Shown one piece after another: positions 16,609 through 26,368 of a stretch of 64,000 nucleotides of DNA; the first letter of the stretch is position 1, and every line of letters starts with the position of its first letter. The position numbers and the translations under genes are program-made. The DNA comes from Niastella soli (lineage in GTDB: Bacteria; Bacteroidota; Bacteroidia; Chitinophagales; Chitinophagaceae), in the NCBI RefSeq assembly GCF_017742245.1, contig NZ_JAGHKO010000011.1, positions 124,001 through 188,000 on the forward strand, written 5' to 3'. The notes under the pieces are model-generated. The model saw only the letters and a program-made list of their open reading frames with translations. It was not told the origin of the DNA and did not search any database.

Positions 16609-16632
16609 TATTTTTTCGAATATGAAAAAATA
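16609..16632. promoter_or_regulatory. AT-rich palindrome upstream of the SusC/D locus
   Basis: Nine-base perfect arms, TATTTTTTC and GAAAAAATA, flank a 6-nt centre. It lies 240 bp upstream of the first gene of the locus. It could be an operator or a short terminator-like hairpin; its position favours regulation, but no regulator is encoded next to it. Confidence 0.35.
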
Positions 16633-16871
16633 GCGGATGAATGGGGTTATTAGAGTGATGAATTTCCGGTTTCAATATATAAATATTCGTCCCTTGGAAG
16701 GCCCAGTTCATCAAATGTTTGCTCAGGTAGGTACAATGCAACCCCACAGCCACTCCATTGCTTGGTAACTTTCACCAACACATAAAAGATTTGAATCTCA
16801 TTTTTCGTCAATCAAAATCAGTCACCGAGGCATCAACAAATTGGTGTCTAAAACTCCAAAACCATAATTGC

Positions 16872-18581
16872 ATGATGAGAATGCCCTACTATCGCTTGTC
16901 GGCGAAATTATTGATCTGCTCACTATTTACCCTGTTACTTGTAAACTGTAAGAAATCGGATAAGGTGACAACTCCACCCCCTGCCATTTCTTACAAGCAG
17001 AAAGTTATCTCCATTGCTGAGGACGTGGCTATGACTCCGGTGAAGCCCGATAGCACCGGCGGTCCTATTGCTGAATATACCATCAACCCATTGCTTCCGA
17101 AAGGGCTTTCTTTGAATACTGCAAATGGTGAAATAAGCGGTACGCCAAGTGATACACTGCTGCCTACAAAATTTGTAGTTACAGCAAGAGGTACTGGTGG
17201 TACTGCAAGCGATACCATCACCATGCTGGTAGGTACTGTTGGTTTTAATTATGGGCCAACAGGGGTATTCACTTTTGAAAAAGATTCAAAGGACCTGATC
17301 ACTACGGCTATTGCGCCTATGGTACTGGCTGGTAACTTCAACCAGTATTTTTGTTCTCCTTCTCCGGATAGTCTGAATTTTAAAACAGGTCTTGTCTTCA
17401 ATGCAAAAACGGGTCAAATTAGCGGTACACCTACCAAACTGACCAATACCTTAAATACTGAAATTCCCACACCGGTATCTTTTGTTATTACAGGTATTAC
17501 CACCAACAATAAAGCCGCTTCAACAACCATCAGCATAATTGTTAATGATAAGAAGCCAGCATTTCTGTATACTTTCAACGGTACTTTCACTAAAGATCTC
17601 TCTATTGGATCTACGCTGAACCCGACTGTATTAACTACTTCCGGTTTAATTAAAAGATACCGGCTGGCGCCTGGCAGTCCTGCATTGCCTGCAGGGTTAA
17701 CTCTCGACAGTACTTCTGGCTCAATAACAGGAACGCCTACTGCAGCGGCCAATGTAACGGTTGTTGTGCGAGGACTCAATACCGGTGGGTATCAGGACGT
17801 GAATGTGCGCATGGTGGTCAATGCTACCGCAATACCTTCCCAGGTAAGTTATATGATGTCATTATTTAATGGTAACCTTATAGACACGCTCTGTCCCCGG
17901 ATCAACTCAGGTAATACCATTTACCTTACAAAATTGCCAACGGAGACTTTAGCCGGGGCCAACGTTTATTTGAATCCGTTAATAACTGCCGGTCAGGTGA
18001 GTGGTTATTCAGTTGCTGCGACACCATTTGTTACTGGTGAGTCGCTGAACATCAATTCAACTTCTGGTGTTATTTCAGGAACGCCTCCCGGGAATTTTAG
18101 TGGTGGCGCAACTCCTTCTCATACTGTTACGCTTACCAATCCTGCCGGCATTGCATATAATGGCTCATTTACTATGAATATAGTGGCTAATGATCCTTTC
18201 TTCACATACAATTCAACCGGTAAGGGCACAAACGCAACCAATAACTATTTGTTTGTACAAAACCAGCCGGTGAATGTTGCCAGTAGTCCTTATCCTGGGT
18301 ATACATCAGCCGAATTGTCGCCTGTGAACGGTGCCGGGGTTGTAAGCTATTCAGTTATTGCGCTGAACCCTGACAGAAATCCATTTGCTCCAGGCACCGG
18401 TTTAACACTCAATACAACTACCGGTGTTATCAGTGGCACTCCCACAATAAATACATACAATTTTAACTCTCATGCTTTTTATGATTGTGTTGTAGTAGGG
18501 AAAAAAGCCGATGGCAGCTTTACCCTGTATAAATTAAGGATCAAAATTTATAGAACGCTTGCTGAATGGAGCCTTTTATAA
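16872..18581 (+). CDS. Lipoprotein with putative-Ig (He_PIG) repeats
   Basis: From ATG 16872 the protein has about 569 residues, with a lipoprotein signal (LLLVNCKKSDK) that predicts outer-membrane anchoring. The mature part contains five repeats, each ending in an S/T-G-T-P turn (SGTPSDTLL, SGTPTKL, TGTPTAA, SGTPPGN, SGTPTIN). These are the hallmark of the putative-Ig family. No catalytic motif is visible. It probably acts as a surface adhesin or ligand-binding rod. It is the first gene of the SusC/D locus. The 38 codons upstream in frame are rejected because they would bury the signal peptide. Confidence 0.8.
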   Translation: MMRMPYYRLSAKLLICSLFTLLLVNCKKSDKVTTPPPAISYKQKVISIAEDVAMTPVKPDSTGGPIAEYTINPLLPKGLSLNTANGEISGTPSDTLLPTKFVVTARGTGGTASDTITMLVGTVGFNYGPTGVFTFEKDSKDLITTAIAPMVLAGNFNQYFCSPSPDSLNFKTGLVFNAKTGQISGTPTKLTNTLNTEIPTPVSFVITGITTNNKAASTTISIIVNDKKPAFLYTFNGTFTKDLSIGSTLNPTVLTTSGLIKRYRLAPGSPALPAGLTLDSTSGSITGTPTAAANVTVVVRGLNTGGYQDVNVRMVVNATAIPSQVSYMMSLFNGNLIDTLCPRINSGNTIYLTKLPTETLAGANVYLNPLITAGQVSGYSVAATPFVTGESLNINSTSGVISGTPPGNFSGGATPSHTVTLTNPAGIAYNGSFTMNIVANDPFFTYNSTGKGTNATNNYLFVQNQPVNVASSPYPGYTSAELSPVNGAGVVSYSVIALNPDRNPFAPGTGLTLNTTTGVISGTPTINTYNFNSHAFYDCVVVGKKADGSFTLYKLRIKIYRTLAEWSLL

Positions 18582-18713
18582 AAATCTGAATATTCCAATA
18601 CCTGTGATGCCTGCTTATGGGCAGATCGAACCCTTAGCATTTTTTTGATTGAGACTATAGATTACAAAGGGGTCCCGATTCCTCGGGACTCCATTTCTAA
18701 AAAAAACAATTCA

Positions 18714-20372
18714 ATGAAATATACCTTCCCGAAAACAATAGGCACTTTTCTATTAGCAGTTGGTTTGTTTAGTTGTAAAAAGGACAAGGATGGAGGCGCA
18801 GCTTCCTTCCAGTCCATTACTTTTAAATTTGGTGCAGACTCAACTGCCATTACCATCGATAACGCGGTGCAGGAAATAAAGCACATGCCCCGTGGCATTG
18901 ATGTAACAAAACTGGCCGCTGCAGCGGTGCTGCCTGCCGGTTACAGCATCAGCCCCGATCCTTCAACTGCTACAGACTACACCAAAGGAGTAACTTATAC
19001 TGTTAAGACCGGCGAGGGTAAAACCTATACCGTACAAATAACTGTGCCCGTTTATGATCCGGTAAACAATCCCTATGGTATTTATAATGCCAAACAGTTG
19101 AGCAACGTCCGTAATGGCCTCAACGAAAGCTACATGCTGATGAACGATATCCAGCTGCCTGCGCTCAATGCAGCTGGATCATCAAGCACCGGTATCAGCG
19201 ACTATGAGGATTATGGCTGGTATTCTATAGGCACAAAGTATGTTGATGGTGGCCCTGTGGTATTCAGGGGTTCACTCGATGGACAAAATCACGTAATAAA
19301 AGGTTTAACCTGCCTTTTCCGCGACAATACCCAGCCAACCGGTATCGATGCTGGCCACAGATACAAAAGTAATAGCGGCCTGTTTGGTTATGCGGTCAAA
19401 GCCACCTTTAAAAACATCGGGATTCAACTGGCTGCCACCGGTATAGTTGAAAGATCCGCTGATGGAAGCAATGGATTGGGCTATATAGGCAGCCTGGCCG
19501 GATTTACAGATTCCTGCACCTTTACCAATTGTTATGTAAACGGTAATAATACGGTTGTAACTGGTAGTCAATATACCGGTGGCCTTATAGGATCGGCTCA
19601 AAATGCAACCGTTAGTAAATGCTACGCGAACATCACTGCACCTGCAGGTAGTTATGCGGTTTCAGCTAATGATGCAGGTGGTTTAATTGGTACTGCCTAT
19701 AATAGTGAGATCGCTGATTCCTATGCTGCCTGTTCAATACTTGGTACTGTAAATGTGGGGGGGCTGGTCGGGGCTGTAAATTCCTGTACTGTAAAAACCA
19801 GTTATGCATCAGGTAATGTAGTAGAATTACCTTTTAATACCACCAGTAGCCTGACGGCACCCAATAGTATGGGCGGTTTGGTTGGTACTTTGTCTTCAAT
19901 TCCAACTATTGCTTGCAAAATTCAGAATTGTTATGCTACCGGGGCCGTAACAGGCGCCAATGGCACCAATTCAGATTTTCATAAAGGTACCCGCATTGGC
20001 GGGCTGGTGGGGCAAATAGCTACTTCTGCCAACATAGTATTGGTTACCAACTGTTATGTATGCGGTGTTGTATCGCGTGTACACACAAGTGCCACTGCGC
20101 CATTCCTTATTGGTGCACTGGTAGGCACCACACCGAATGGTATTTTTATTACCAGTGGTACCTGTACCAATTATTGGGATAAAACAACCACGGGTCAAAC
20201 CAACCTGGGTGGCGGTAATGGAAATTTTGCCTTTGACAATGCCTTTACCACCAATGGAAAAACAACCCAGGAAATGAAAGCGGCTGCAACTTATGCTAAC
20301 TGGGATTTTTCATCTGTATGGAGTGTGGCTTCCGGCACCAATAACGGCTATCCGTATCTGCGTTCGAAATAA
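18714..20372 (+). CDS. Lipoprotein with DUF5018-like domain and GLUG repeats
   Basis: From ATG 18714 the protein has about 552 residues and a lipobox (VGLFSCKKDKDGG). Residues 30-115 form an Ig-like spacer of the DUF5018 type (ITFKFG, GIDVTKL, YTVKTGEGKTYTVQITV). The rest is a GLUG-type beta-helix with about eight repeats of the G-G-L-[IV]-G kind (YTGGLIGSAQNATVSKCYA, NVGGLVGAVNSCTVKTSYA). GLUG repeats occur in surface proteins and adhesins. It is 132 bp downstream of the Ig lipoprotein and 74 bp upstream of susC. Confidence 0.82.
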   Translation: MKYTFPKTIGTFLLAVGLFSCKKDKDGGAASFQSITFKFGADSTAITIDNAVQEIKHMPRGIDVTKLAAAAVLPAGYSISPDPSTATDYTKGVTYTVKTGEGKTYTVQITVPVYDPVNNPYGIYNAKQLSNVRNGLNESYMLMNDIQLPALNAAGSSSTGISDYEDYGWYSIGTKYVDGGPVVFRGSLDGQNHVIKGLTCLFRDNTQPTGIDAGHRYKSNSGLFGYAVKATFKNIGIQLAATGIVERSADGSNGLGYIGSLAGFTDSCTFTNCYVNGNNTVVTGSQYTGGLIGSAQNATVSKCYANITAPAGSYAVSANDAGGLIGTAYNSEIADSYAACSILGTVNVGGLVGAVNSCTVKTSYASGNVVELPFNTTSSLTAPNSMGGLVGTLSSIPTIACKIQNCYATGAVTGANGTNSDFHKGTRIGGLVGQIATSANIVLVTNCYVCGVVSRVHTSATAPFLIGALVGTTPNGIFITSGTCTNYWDKTTTGQTNLGGGNGNFAFDNAFTTNGKTTQEMKAAATYANWDFSSVWSVASGTNNGYPYLRSK

Positions 20373-20446
20373 ATATAAACAACAAAAACTACAGGACTGA
20401 ACATTTCCTGAACGGTTTTCATTAAGGATGAATTTGTAAGCGAGTT

Positions 20447-23400
20447 ATGAAGAAAATTCTTGTTCCCCTATCCCTGGCAGCCCTGGTGTCAGGTGTGCTC
20501 CCTGCCCGTTCTCATGGGCAAACGCAGGGAGCCCGGCAAACAGCGCCCAAAAAGTCAGACACTGTTGTAATCCCCCCTTCACAACGTTTGAAAAACTGGA
20601 GCGACAGCAGCACCGCCCAAACCCTGGGTGATGTGGTTGTGGTGGCTTATGGTACACAAAAGAAAGCATCTTTAACAGGCGCCGTTGCACAAATAAGCGA
20701 TAGTCAGTTTGCAAAACGGCCTATCACCAATATTCTTGATGGTCTCACAGCCATTGGGCCCGGTTTGCAAAGCACACTGAGCAGTGGTCAACCGGGAAGT
20801 ACTTCCAATCTCCGCGTAAGGGGGTTTGGGTCTATTTCTGCCGGGAGTTCCCCGCTGATGGTGGTTGATGGAATGGTGTATGATGGCGATCCCAGTGGTA
20901 TCAACCCCGCCGATGTTGCTACAATGTCGTTGTTGATGGATGCCGCTTCTACTGCTTTATACGGTTCACGTGGCAGTAATGGCGTCATCGTGATCACCAC
21001 CAAAAAAGGAAGCAGAGGTAAAAAAACAGCCGTTCAGTTCAAAATGAACCAGGGGGTGAATGTGCGGATGCTGCCTGAATACGCTCAGGTGAATGCGTAT
21101 GAATATTATCCGTTGATGTGGGAGTATTACCGCAATGGCCTGGTCAGCAGTCAGGGCGGGTATTTGGCCAATAAATATGCAACGGAAGGGATCAAAGAGA
21201 ATCTGGGTTATAACCCTTTCAATGTGCCCGATGATGAGATTGTAGATATAAATGGAAAGCTGAACCCCAATGCAAAATTGTTGTATGCCGATGACCTGGA
21301 CTGGGAAAAGGCGGGCACGCGCAAAGGGTTCCGCCAGGATTATACCATGTCTTTCAATGGCGGAAATGAGAATGCAGATTATTACGCATCGGTGGGTTAT
21401 ATAACCGACAAGGGTTATACCCCCACAGCCGATTTCAAACGCTGGAATGGAAGAGTGAATGCCAATGCCCGTCTGAACTCTTTTATAAAAGCCGGTGTGA
21501 ATGTATACGGCTCAACTACCAATACCAATCAAACCCCGGCGTATGGGTCCGGTTATATAGTTAACCCTTTTTATTTTTCGCGAACTGTGGGGCCCATCTA
21601 TCCGGTTCATGCGCATGATCCTAATGGGGCTTATGTGCTCGATAAAAATGGCCAGCACATTTATGATGATGGTATTCATACCAATGGTAACCGGCCTTTT
21701 TCACCGGGCCGTAATGCACTGGCCGAAGGGGAATTAAATGTGAATTACCTCACTGGCATAGCTATGGGCGCCCGTACCTATGTTGATGCAACACTGGCAA
21801 AAGGCCTCAAATTGACCACCAACCTGGGGCTTGATCAGGAAACAACAGAATCCTACAGTTATCTGAACCCAACCATTGGTGACGGTTCACCAGCGGGATC
21901 GTTATCGAGAGGCAATGCACGCATGAAGAGTTATTCGTTCAATCAGCTTTTGAATTATAATAAATCCTGGGATGGACATAGTATAGAAGCGATGATCGGT
22001 CACGAAAACAGTAGCCGTGAAACCATCAGTTCCAACATAACGGTAAGGAACCAGATTGCTCCGGGAAATAAACTGGAACTGGAAAACTATACTACCGTTA
22101 CAGAAGCTCCCACTTCCAGTACAGTTGAAAAACGTATTGAAGGGTATCTGTCAAGAATAAACTACGATTATAGCAATATCTATTATTTGTCGGCTTCGCT
22201 TCGAAGAGATGGAAACTCTCTTTTTGCAGCAAGTAAACGGTGGTATAATTTCGGAACGGTATCGGGCGCCTGGCGCATCAGCAAGGAAGATTTTTTCCAT
22301 TCTTCCTTTGTAAACGACCTGAAGCTGAAAGCTTCTTATGGCTCGGTGGGTAACGATAATGTAGGTACTTATGTTTACCAGAGTGGTTATATGGTCAATA
22401 ACAATGCCCAGGAGCCTGGTTACATTTATGGCCTTATTGCCAATAAAGATCTTACCTGGGAATCGAACCGTAGCATGAATATCGGGGTTGAATTCTCGCT
22501 TTTTAAAGGAAGGATCTCGGGAAATATTGATGTATACAACAGAATTACTTCAGGACTTATATTCAATGTGCCCCAACCATTATCGGGTGGGGGTACCCCC
22601 AGCGGCGCTTTCAGCATCTGGATGAACGTTGGTAACTTATATAACCGTGGTGTTGAACTCACCTTAAATACAGAGGTTATTAAAGGCAGAAACTTCAACT
22701 GGGACTTTACGCTTAACGCAATGACGGTAAAGAATAAGATCACCTCAATGCCCGAATCGATCAAGGAAATTATTTCCGGTACTAAAAAACTGGAAGTAGG
22801 GCATTCTATTTACGACTTCTATCTCTATTCCTGGAAAGGGGTAGATCCCGCCAATGGAGATGCTTTATATGAGCTGGATGATAAGATTGCCTATGAGGAT
22901 AATGCACCTTATGACGATCCTGATAAAACTATCAAGGGCGTACGTTATACCACAGCCTCAGCGAGAGCGAAGCGTGACTATCAGGGTTCAGCCATCCCTG
23001 ATCTGCAGGGAAGCTTTCGCAGCGATATGCGTTATAAGAATTTTTCGCTCAACCTGGTGTGCACTTACCAGATCGGTGGCAAAACATACGATGGCGTTTA
23101 TGCCAGTATGATGACGCCCTCTTTTGGTAATTCACTATCTAAGGATATCCTGAAACGCTGGCAGGCTACAGGCGATCAAACGGATGTTCCGCGTATGGAC
23201 TATTTGAAAGGTGCCGGTTTTGCCGGTTCTTCAAACAGATGGCTGGTAAGCGCCACCTCGCTTACGGTGAATAGCATCAACCTGGGATACGACTTCAATC
23301 GCGCAGCTTTACAGCGCCTTCATTTATCAGGATTGCAAACCTACCTGAGTGTAGAAAATGCGTATCAGTTCTCGGCCCGCAAAGGCATGAATGTTCTACA

Positions 23401-23476
23401 GACGTTCAGCGGAACAACCGGAGATGTATACCTCCCCAGACGAGTTTATTCATTAGGTGTAATTGCAAATTTATAA
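20447..23476 (+). CDS. SusC/RagA-family TonB-dependent outer-membrane transporter
   Basis: The 1,009-residue protein has a signal peptide and the SusC/RagA plug signature (GDVVVVAYGTQKKASLTGAV, LRVRGFGSI, PLMVVDGMVYD, GSRGSNGVIVITTKKG). A 22-strand barrel follows and ends LPRRVYSLGVIANL. The N-terminal carboxypeptidase-regulatory domain of many SusC proteins is missing, as is any anti-sigma interaction (STN) domain, so this is the short type. It imports large ligands with the SusD partner and TonB energy. The barrel carries aromatic-rich loops. The ligand is unknown; no glycoside hydrolase is in the locus. Confidence 0.93.
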   Translation: MKKILVPLSLAALVSGVLPARSHGQTQGARQTAPKKSDTVVIPPSQRLKNWSDSSTAQTLGDVVVVAYGTQKKASLTGAVAQISDSQFAKRPITNILDGLTAIGPGLQSTLSSGQPGSTSNLRVRGFGSISAGSSPLMVVDGMVYDGDPSGINPADVATMSLLMDAASTALYGSRGSNGVIVITTKKGSRGKKTAVQFKMNQGVNVRMLPEYAQVNAYEYYPLMWEYYRNGLVSSQGGYLANKYATEGIKENLGYNPFNVPDDEIVDINGKLNPNAKLLYADDLDWEKAGTRKGFRQDYTMSFNGGNENADYYASVGYITDKGYTPTADFKRWNGRVNANARLNSFIKAGVNVYGSTTNTNQTPAYGSGYIVNPFYFSRTVGPIYPVHAHDPNGAYVLDKNGQHIYDDGIHTNGNRPFSPGRNALAEGELNVNYLTGIAMGARTYVDATLAKGLKLTTNLGLDQETTESYSYLNPTIGDGSPAGSLSRGNARMKSYSFNQLLNYNKSWDGHSIEAMIGHENSSRETISSNITVRNQIAPGNKLELENYTTVTEAPTSSTVEKRIEGYLSRINYDYSNIYYLSASLRRDGNSLFAASKRWYNFGTVSGAWRISKEDFFHSSFVNDLKLKASYGSVGNDNVGTYVYQSGYMVNNNAQEPGYIYGLIANKDLTWESNRSMNIGVEFSLFKGRISGNIDVYNRITSGLIFNVPQPLSGGGTPSGAFSIWMNVGNLYNRGVELTLNTEVIKGRNFNWDFTLNAMTVKNKITSMPESIKEIISGTKKLEVGHSIYDFYLYSWKGVDPANGDALYELDDKIAYEDNAPYDDPDKTIKGVRYTTASARAKRDYQGSAIPDLQGSFRSDMRYKNFSLNLVCTYQIGGKTYDGVYASMMTPSFGNSLSKDILKRWQATGDQTDVPRMDYLKGAGFAGSSNRWLVSATSLTVNSINLGYDFNRAALQRLHLSGLQTYLSVENAYQFSARKGMNVLQTFSGTTGDVYLPRRVYSLGVIANL

Positions 23477-23483
23477 TACAGAC

Positions 23484-24980
23484 ATGCGACTTAATAAAAC
23501 TTTTCTCTTTATAGCGGTGTTCGGTTTGCTGGCGTCTTGTAGCAAATCATATCTGGAAACAAAGGCTACAGACCGTATACCTGAAGATGAGGCGTTGACC
23601 ACTACTGCAGGATGTTGGAAGTTGTTGAACGGTGTACACCGGATCATGTATTCAAGCCAGTTAGGCCGTCAGGACCTGGTAGGACAGGGCTCCAATATGA
23701 TGTTTATGGATGTTATGGGTGATGATATTACCATTTCCTCTACCACCGACTGGTTCATATATCCCTATTTATGGTTGAGCTCGCACCGGAATCAGACTTC
23801 CGCCCTGGTGTATTTCAATTATAATTTCTATTACGAGATCATCAATAACATAAACCTGTTGATCGATCACGTAAATGATGCCAGGGGTAGTGATGAAGAT
23901 AAAAAAGCCATCCTGGGCCAGGCGTATGCATACCGGGGCTGGGCCTATTTTCAAATGATACAATTGTTCGGGGAGCGATATGATGCCGCTGGTGATAACG
24001 ACGGTCCCGGACTTAGAATAACGCTGCATTCGCAGGAGAAAGCCACTCCCCGCGCCAGTGTACGGGTGGTATATGACCAGATCAATGCCGATCTCGACAA
24101 GGCCATTGATCTGTTAGGCGGTTACACCCGAACTAATAAGTCGCACCTCGATAAAAGCGTGGCGCAGGGATTGAAAGCAAGAGTGGCCCTTACCCAGCAG
24201 GACTATCAGGTGGCGCTTGACATGGCAAAAGCGGCGCGTACCGGTTATACCCTTATGGATTCGGTTACCTACATGAGCGGGTTCAATGATTACAATACCC
24301 CTGAATGGATGTGGGGAATGCACCAGCAGGAAAATCAAACCACCTACTTCGCTTCCTTCTTTGCCTATATGTCGTGCAATTTCCCGGCGCAGAATATTCA
24401 GACCTCGCCAAGGACCATCGTGGATACCTTGTACTATCTGATCCCATCAACCGATGTTCGCTGGCAGTTATGGGATTCTACCGGTACCAACCATTCATTT
24501 CCGGTTCCACTGGATGCTGACGGAAAAGAAATTGGGGCCCGGGTGAAATTTATGCAACGGAAATTTAAAGTAAAAGACCCGGCCATGAGTATTGGCGATG
24601 TACCGGTGATGCGGGCGGCTGAAATGTATTTAATAGAAGCAGAGGCAAATTTTTATTTACACAATGATGCTGCTGCTCAGCAAGTATTGTACGAACTGGT
24701 AAAGAAAAGGGACCCGGCTTATAAGATAACTACAAAAAACAGGGATGCATTAGAGTATGAAATTTTTGTTCAGCGCAGAATAGAGTTGTGGGGCGAAGGG
24801 TTCCGGTTCTATGACCTGAAACGGCTGGATATACCATTAGACCGGTCCAGGCATGATAGGGCCTGGTCATCATACCTAAAGAGGACTGGAAAACCCAGTA
24901 TAGATGAGCGATGGCAGTTCCTGATCCCGCAGGCGGAGATCGATGCTACGCATGGTGTTGTAAAACAAAATCCTTTATAA
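23484..24980 (+). CDS. RagB/SusD-family ligand-binding lipoprotein
   Basis: From ATG 23484 (7 bp after the susC stop) the protein has 498 residues with a lipobox (LLASCSKSYLE). It has the helical TPR core (ILGQAYAYRGWAYFQMIQLFG) and the typical C-terminal RagB/SusD segment (RAAEMYLIEAEANF, RRIELWGEGFRFYDLKRL, FLIPQAEIDAT). It forms the lid of the SusC transporter and captures the ligand at the surface. The longer in-frame start at 23463 overlaps susC and would spoil the signal peptide. Confidence 0.93.
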   Translation: MRLNKTFLFIAVFGLLASCSKSYLETKATDRIPEDEALTTTAGCWKLLNGVHRIMYSSQLGRQDLVGQGSNMMFMDVMGDDITISSTTDWFIYPYLWLSSHRNQTSALVYFNYNFYYEIINNINLLIDHVNDARGSDEDKKAILGQAYAYRGWAYFQMIQLFGERYDAAGDNDGPGLRITLHSQEKATPRASVRVVYDQINADLDKAIDLLGGYTRTNKSHLDKSVAQGLKARVALTQQDYQVALDMAKAARTGYTLMDSVTYMSGFNDYNTPEWMWGMHQQENQTTYFASFFAYMSCNFPAQNIQTSPRTIVDTLYYLIPSTDVRWQLWDSTGTNHSFPVPLDADGKEIGARVKFMQRKFKVKDPAMSIGDVPVMRAAEMYLIEAEANFYLHNDAAAQQVLYELVKKRDPAYKITTKNRDALEYEIFVQRRIELWGEGFRFYDLKRLDIPLDRSRHDRAWSSYLKRTGKPSIDERWQFLIPQAEIDATHGVVKQNPL

Positions 24981-25004
24981 AGAACTTAAAAACTACATAC
25001 TGTT

Positions 25005-26357
25005 ATGAAACAAAGAATTTGGAGTCTGTCACAATTCCTGGTAGTAATACTACTGATGACAGGTTTGCTTATACAATCCTGCTCTAAAAAAGTAGGCGAT
25101 TCGAATCCGGTTGATGACACGCCTGTAGAAACAGAGACCATGAGGTTAATTCCTGACAGTATGCTCAGGGTGTATTTGAAGGCAAACATTTGTCCCAATG
25201 CGTTTGATAAAACCGGAAAACTGATCGATATCACCAGTCCCGAAGTGAAGAATTTTGCCGGCACTATGACAATTGACACCCTCACTTGTCCCAACCCGTT
25301 TGTTCACTCCCTGAAAGGCATCGAGTACTTCTCGAAAATGAGCAAACTGATCGTAAAGAACTGCCCGGTAGATTCAGTAAATCTGAGAGCTACGATGGCG
25401 CTCGATACCATCAAATTGCTGACCAATAAAGATCTGCAGTATGTAAATGTGAAAGGTTGCACCAGTATGCGTTTTTTAAGAGCGGCTGCCATTCCGATTA
25501 CTACGCTCGATCTGTCGAACCTGACGGCGCTGAACTATGTTAATTTAATCTCCCTGACCCGCCTGAGTACGCTGAAAACAGATAACGATGCCAATCTGCG
25601 GCACCTGATGACCTTTGGGATGTCATCCTTAAAAACAGTGAACGTATCTACCAATACAGAGTTGCGCAGGTTGTACCTCGAAGAATGTAAGGTGGTGAAT
25701 ACACTGGATATAACCAAGAACCGTAAGTTGGATCAACTGGTTGCCACGTATTGCGCCCCGCTGAAAAGCGTTGATCTGTCAAAAAGCGATAGCCTCAGGA
25801 TCATTTCATTGGAGGGCTGTGGCGTGGATACGGTCGATTTCAGTCACAATCCCGAACTACTTTCTGTAGTGCTGATGTGGACCCCCGTGCGCAATCTCGA
25901 CATGAATGCCAATCCGAAATTACGGTTACTCTGGCTCGATGGTACTACCCAGCTTAAAACATTAGATATACGTACACAAACGAATTGGGATTATTATTTC
26001 TATACTTCGAAAGCGCTTAACTACATGTCAGATGATGACGCATACATGGTATACCAACAGGGTCGAATTTCACCGATACGCACAGATGTTTATAATACGG
26101 AAGCAAAGGCCAGCCGAAAAGATTTAGGCGATGCCGAGAATTTATACGCAGGCTTGCGTGTGCCCCAGTACCTGGATGCCAACGGACTTACCCTTAAACA
26201 AATAAAGATCAATGTTGCGGCAAAAAATAATTATTCGCTGGTAATGTCCAGAAGAACGGGCGGTCTGGTAACACCACCACAGGTCACCGTGTATGCGGCC
26301 GATAAGACCACCGTAGATTGTAACGATTATGACCCCCTAACTTTCAAGTGTAACTAG
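25005..26357 (+). CDS. Leucine-rich-repeat lipoprotein of the SusC/D locus
   Basis: The 450-residue protein has a lipobox (LLIQSCSKKVG). Residues 100-330 are an LRR-like solenoid of about 21-residue units (TTLDLSNLTALNYVNL, LKTVNVSTNTELRRLYLEE, LRIISLEGCGVDTVDFSHN). The C-terminal region (about 340-450) has no recognised domain and contains two of the few cysteines. No enzyme motif is present, so protein or peptide binding at the surface is inferred. It lies 24 bp after susD and 11 bp before the RCC1 lipoprotein gene, in the same transcript. Confidence 0.82.
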   Translation: MKQRIWSLSQFLVVILLMTGLLIQSCSKKVGDSNPVDDTPVETETMRLIPDSMLRVYLKANICPNAFDKTGKLIDITSPEVKNFAGTMTIDTLTCPNPFVHSLKGIEYFSKMSKLIVKNCPVDSVNLRATMALDTIKLLTNKDLQYVNVKGCTSMRFLRAAAIPITTLDLSNLTALNYVNLISLTRLSTLKTDNDANLRHLMTFGMSSLKTVNVSTNTELRRLYLEECKVVNTLDITKNRKLDQLVATYCAPLKSVDLSKSDSLRIISLEGCGVDTVDFSHNPELLSVVLMWTPVRNLDMNANPKLRLLWLDGTTQLKTLDIRTQTNWDYYFYTSKALNYMSDDDAYMVYQQGRISPIRTDVYNTEAKASRKDLGDAENLYAGLRVPQYLDANGLTLKQIKINVAAKNNYSLVMSRRTGGLVTPPQVTVYAADKTTVDCNDYDPLTFKCN

Positions 26358-26368
26358 AAACCGTAAGT

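Noticed and set aside
18672-18689. Hairpin GTCCCGA-TTCC-TCGGGAC between the first two locus genes
   Set aside because: It lacks a T-tract and lies 25 bp before a start codon; attenuation is possible but not supported enough to list as a terminator.
25085-25110. tRNA-like GATTCGAATCC word
   Set aside because: It is inside the LRR lipoprotein coding region and no cloverleaf can be formed around it.
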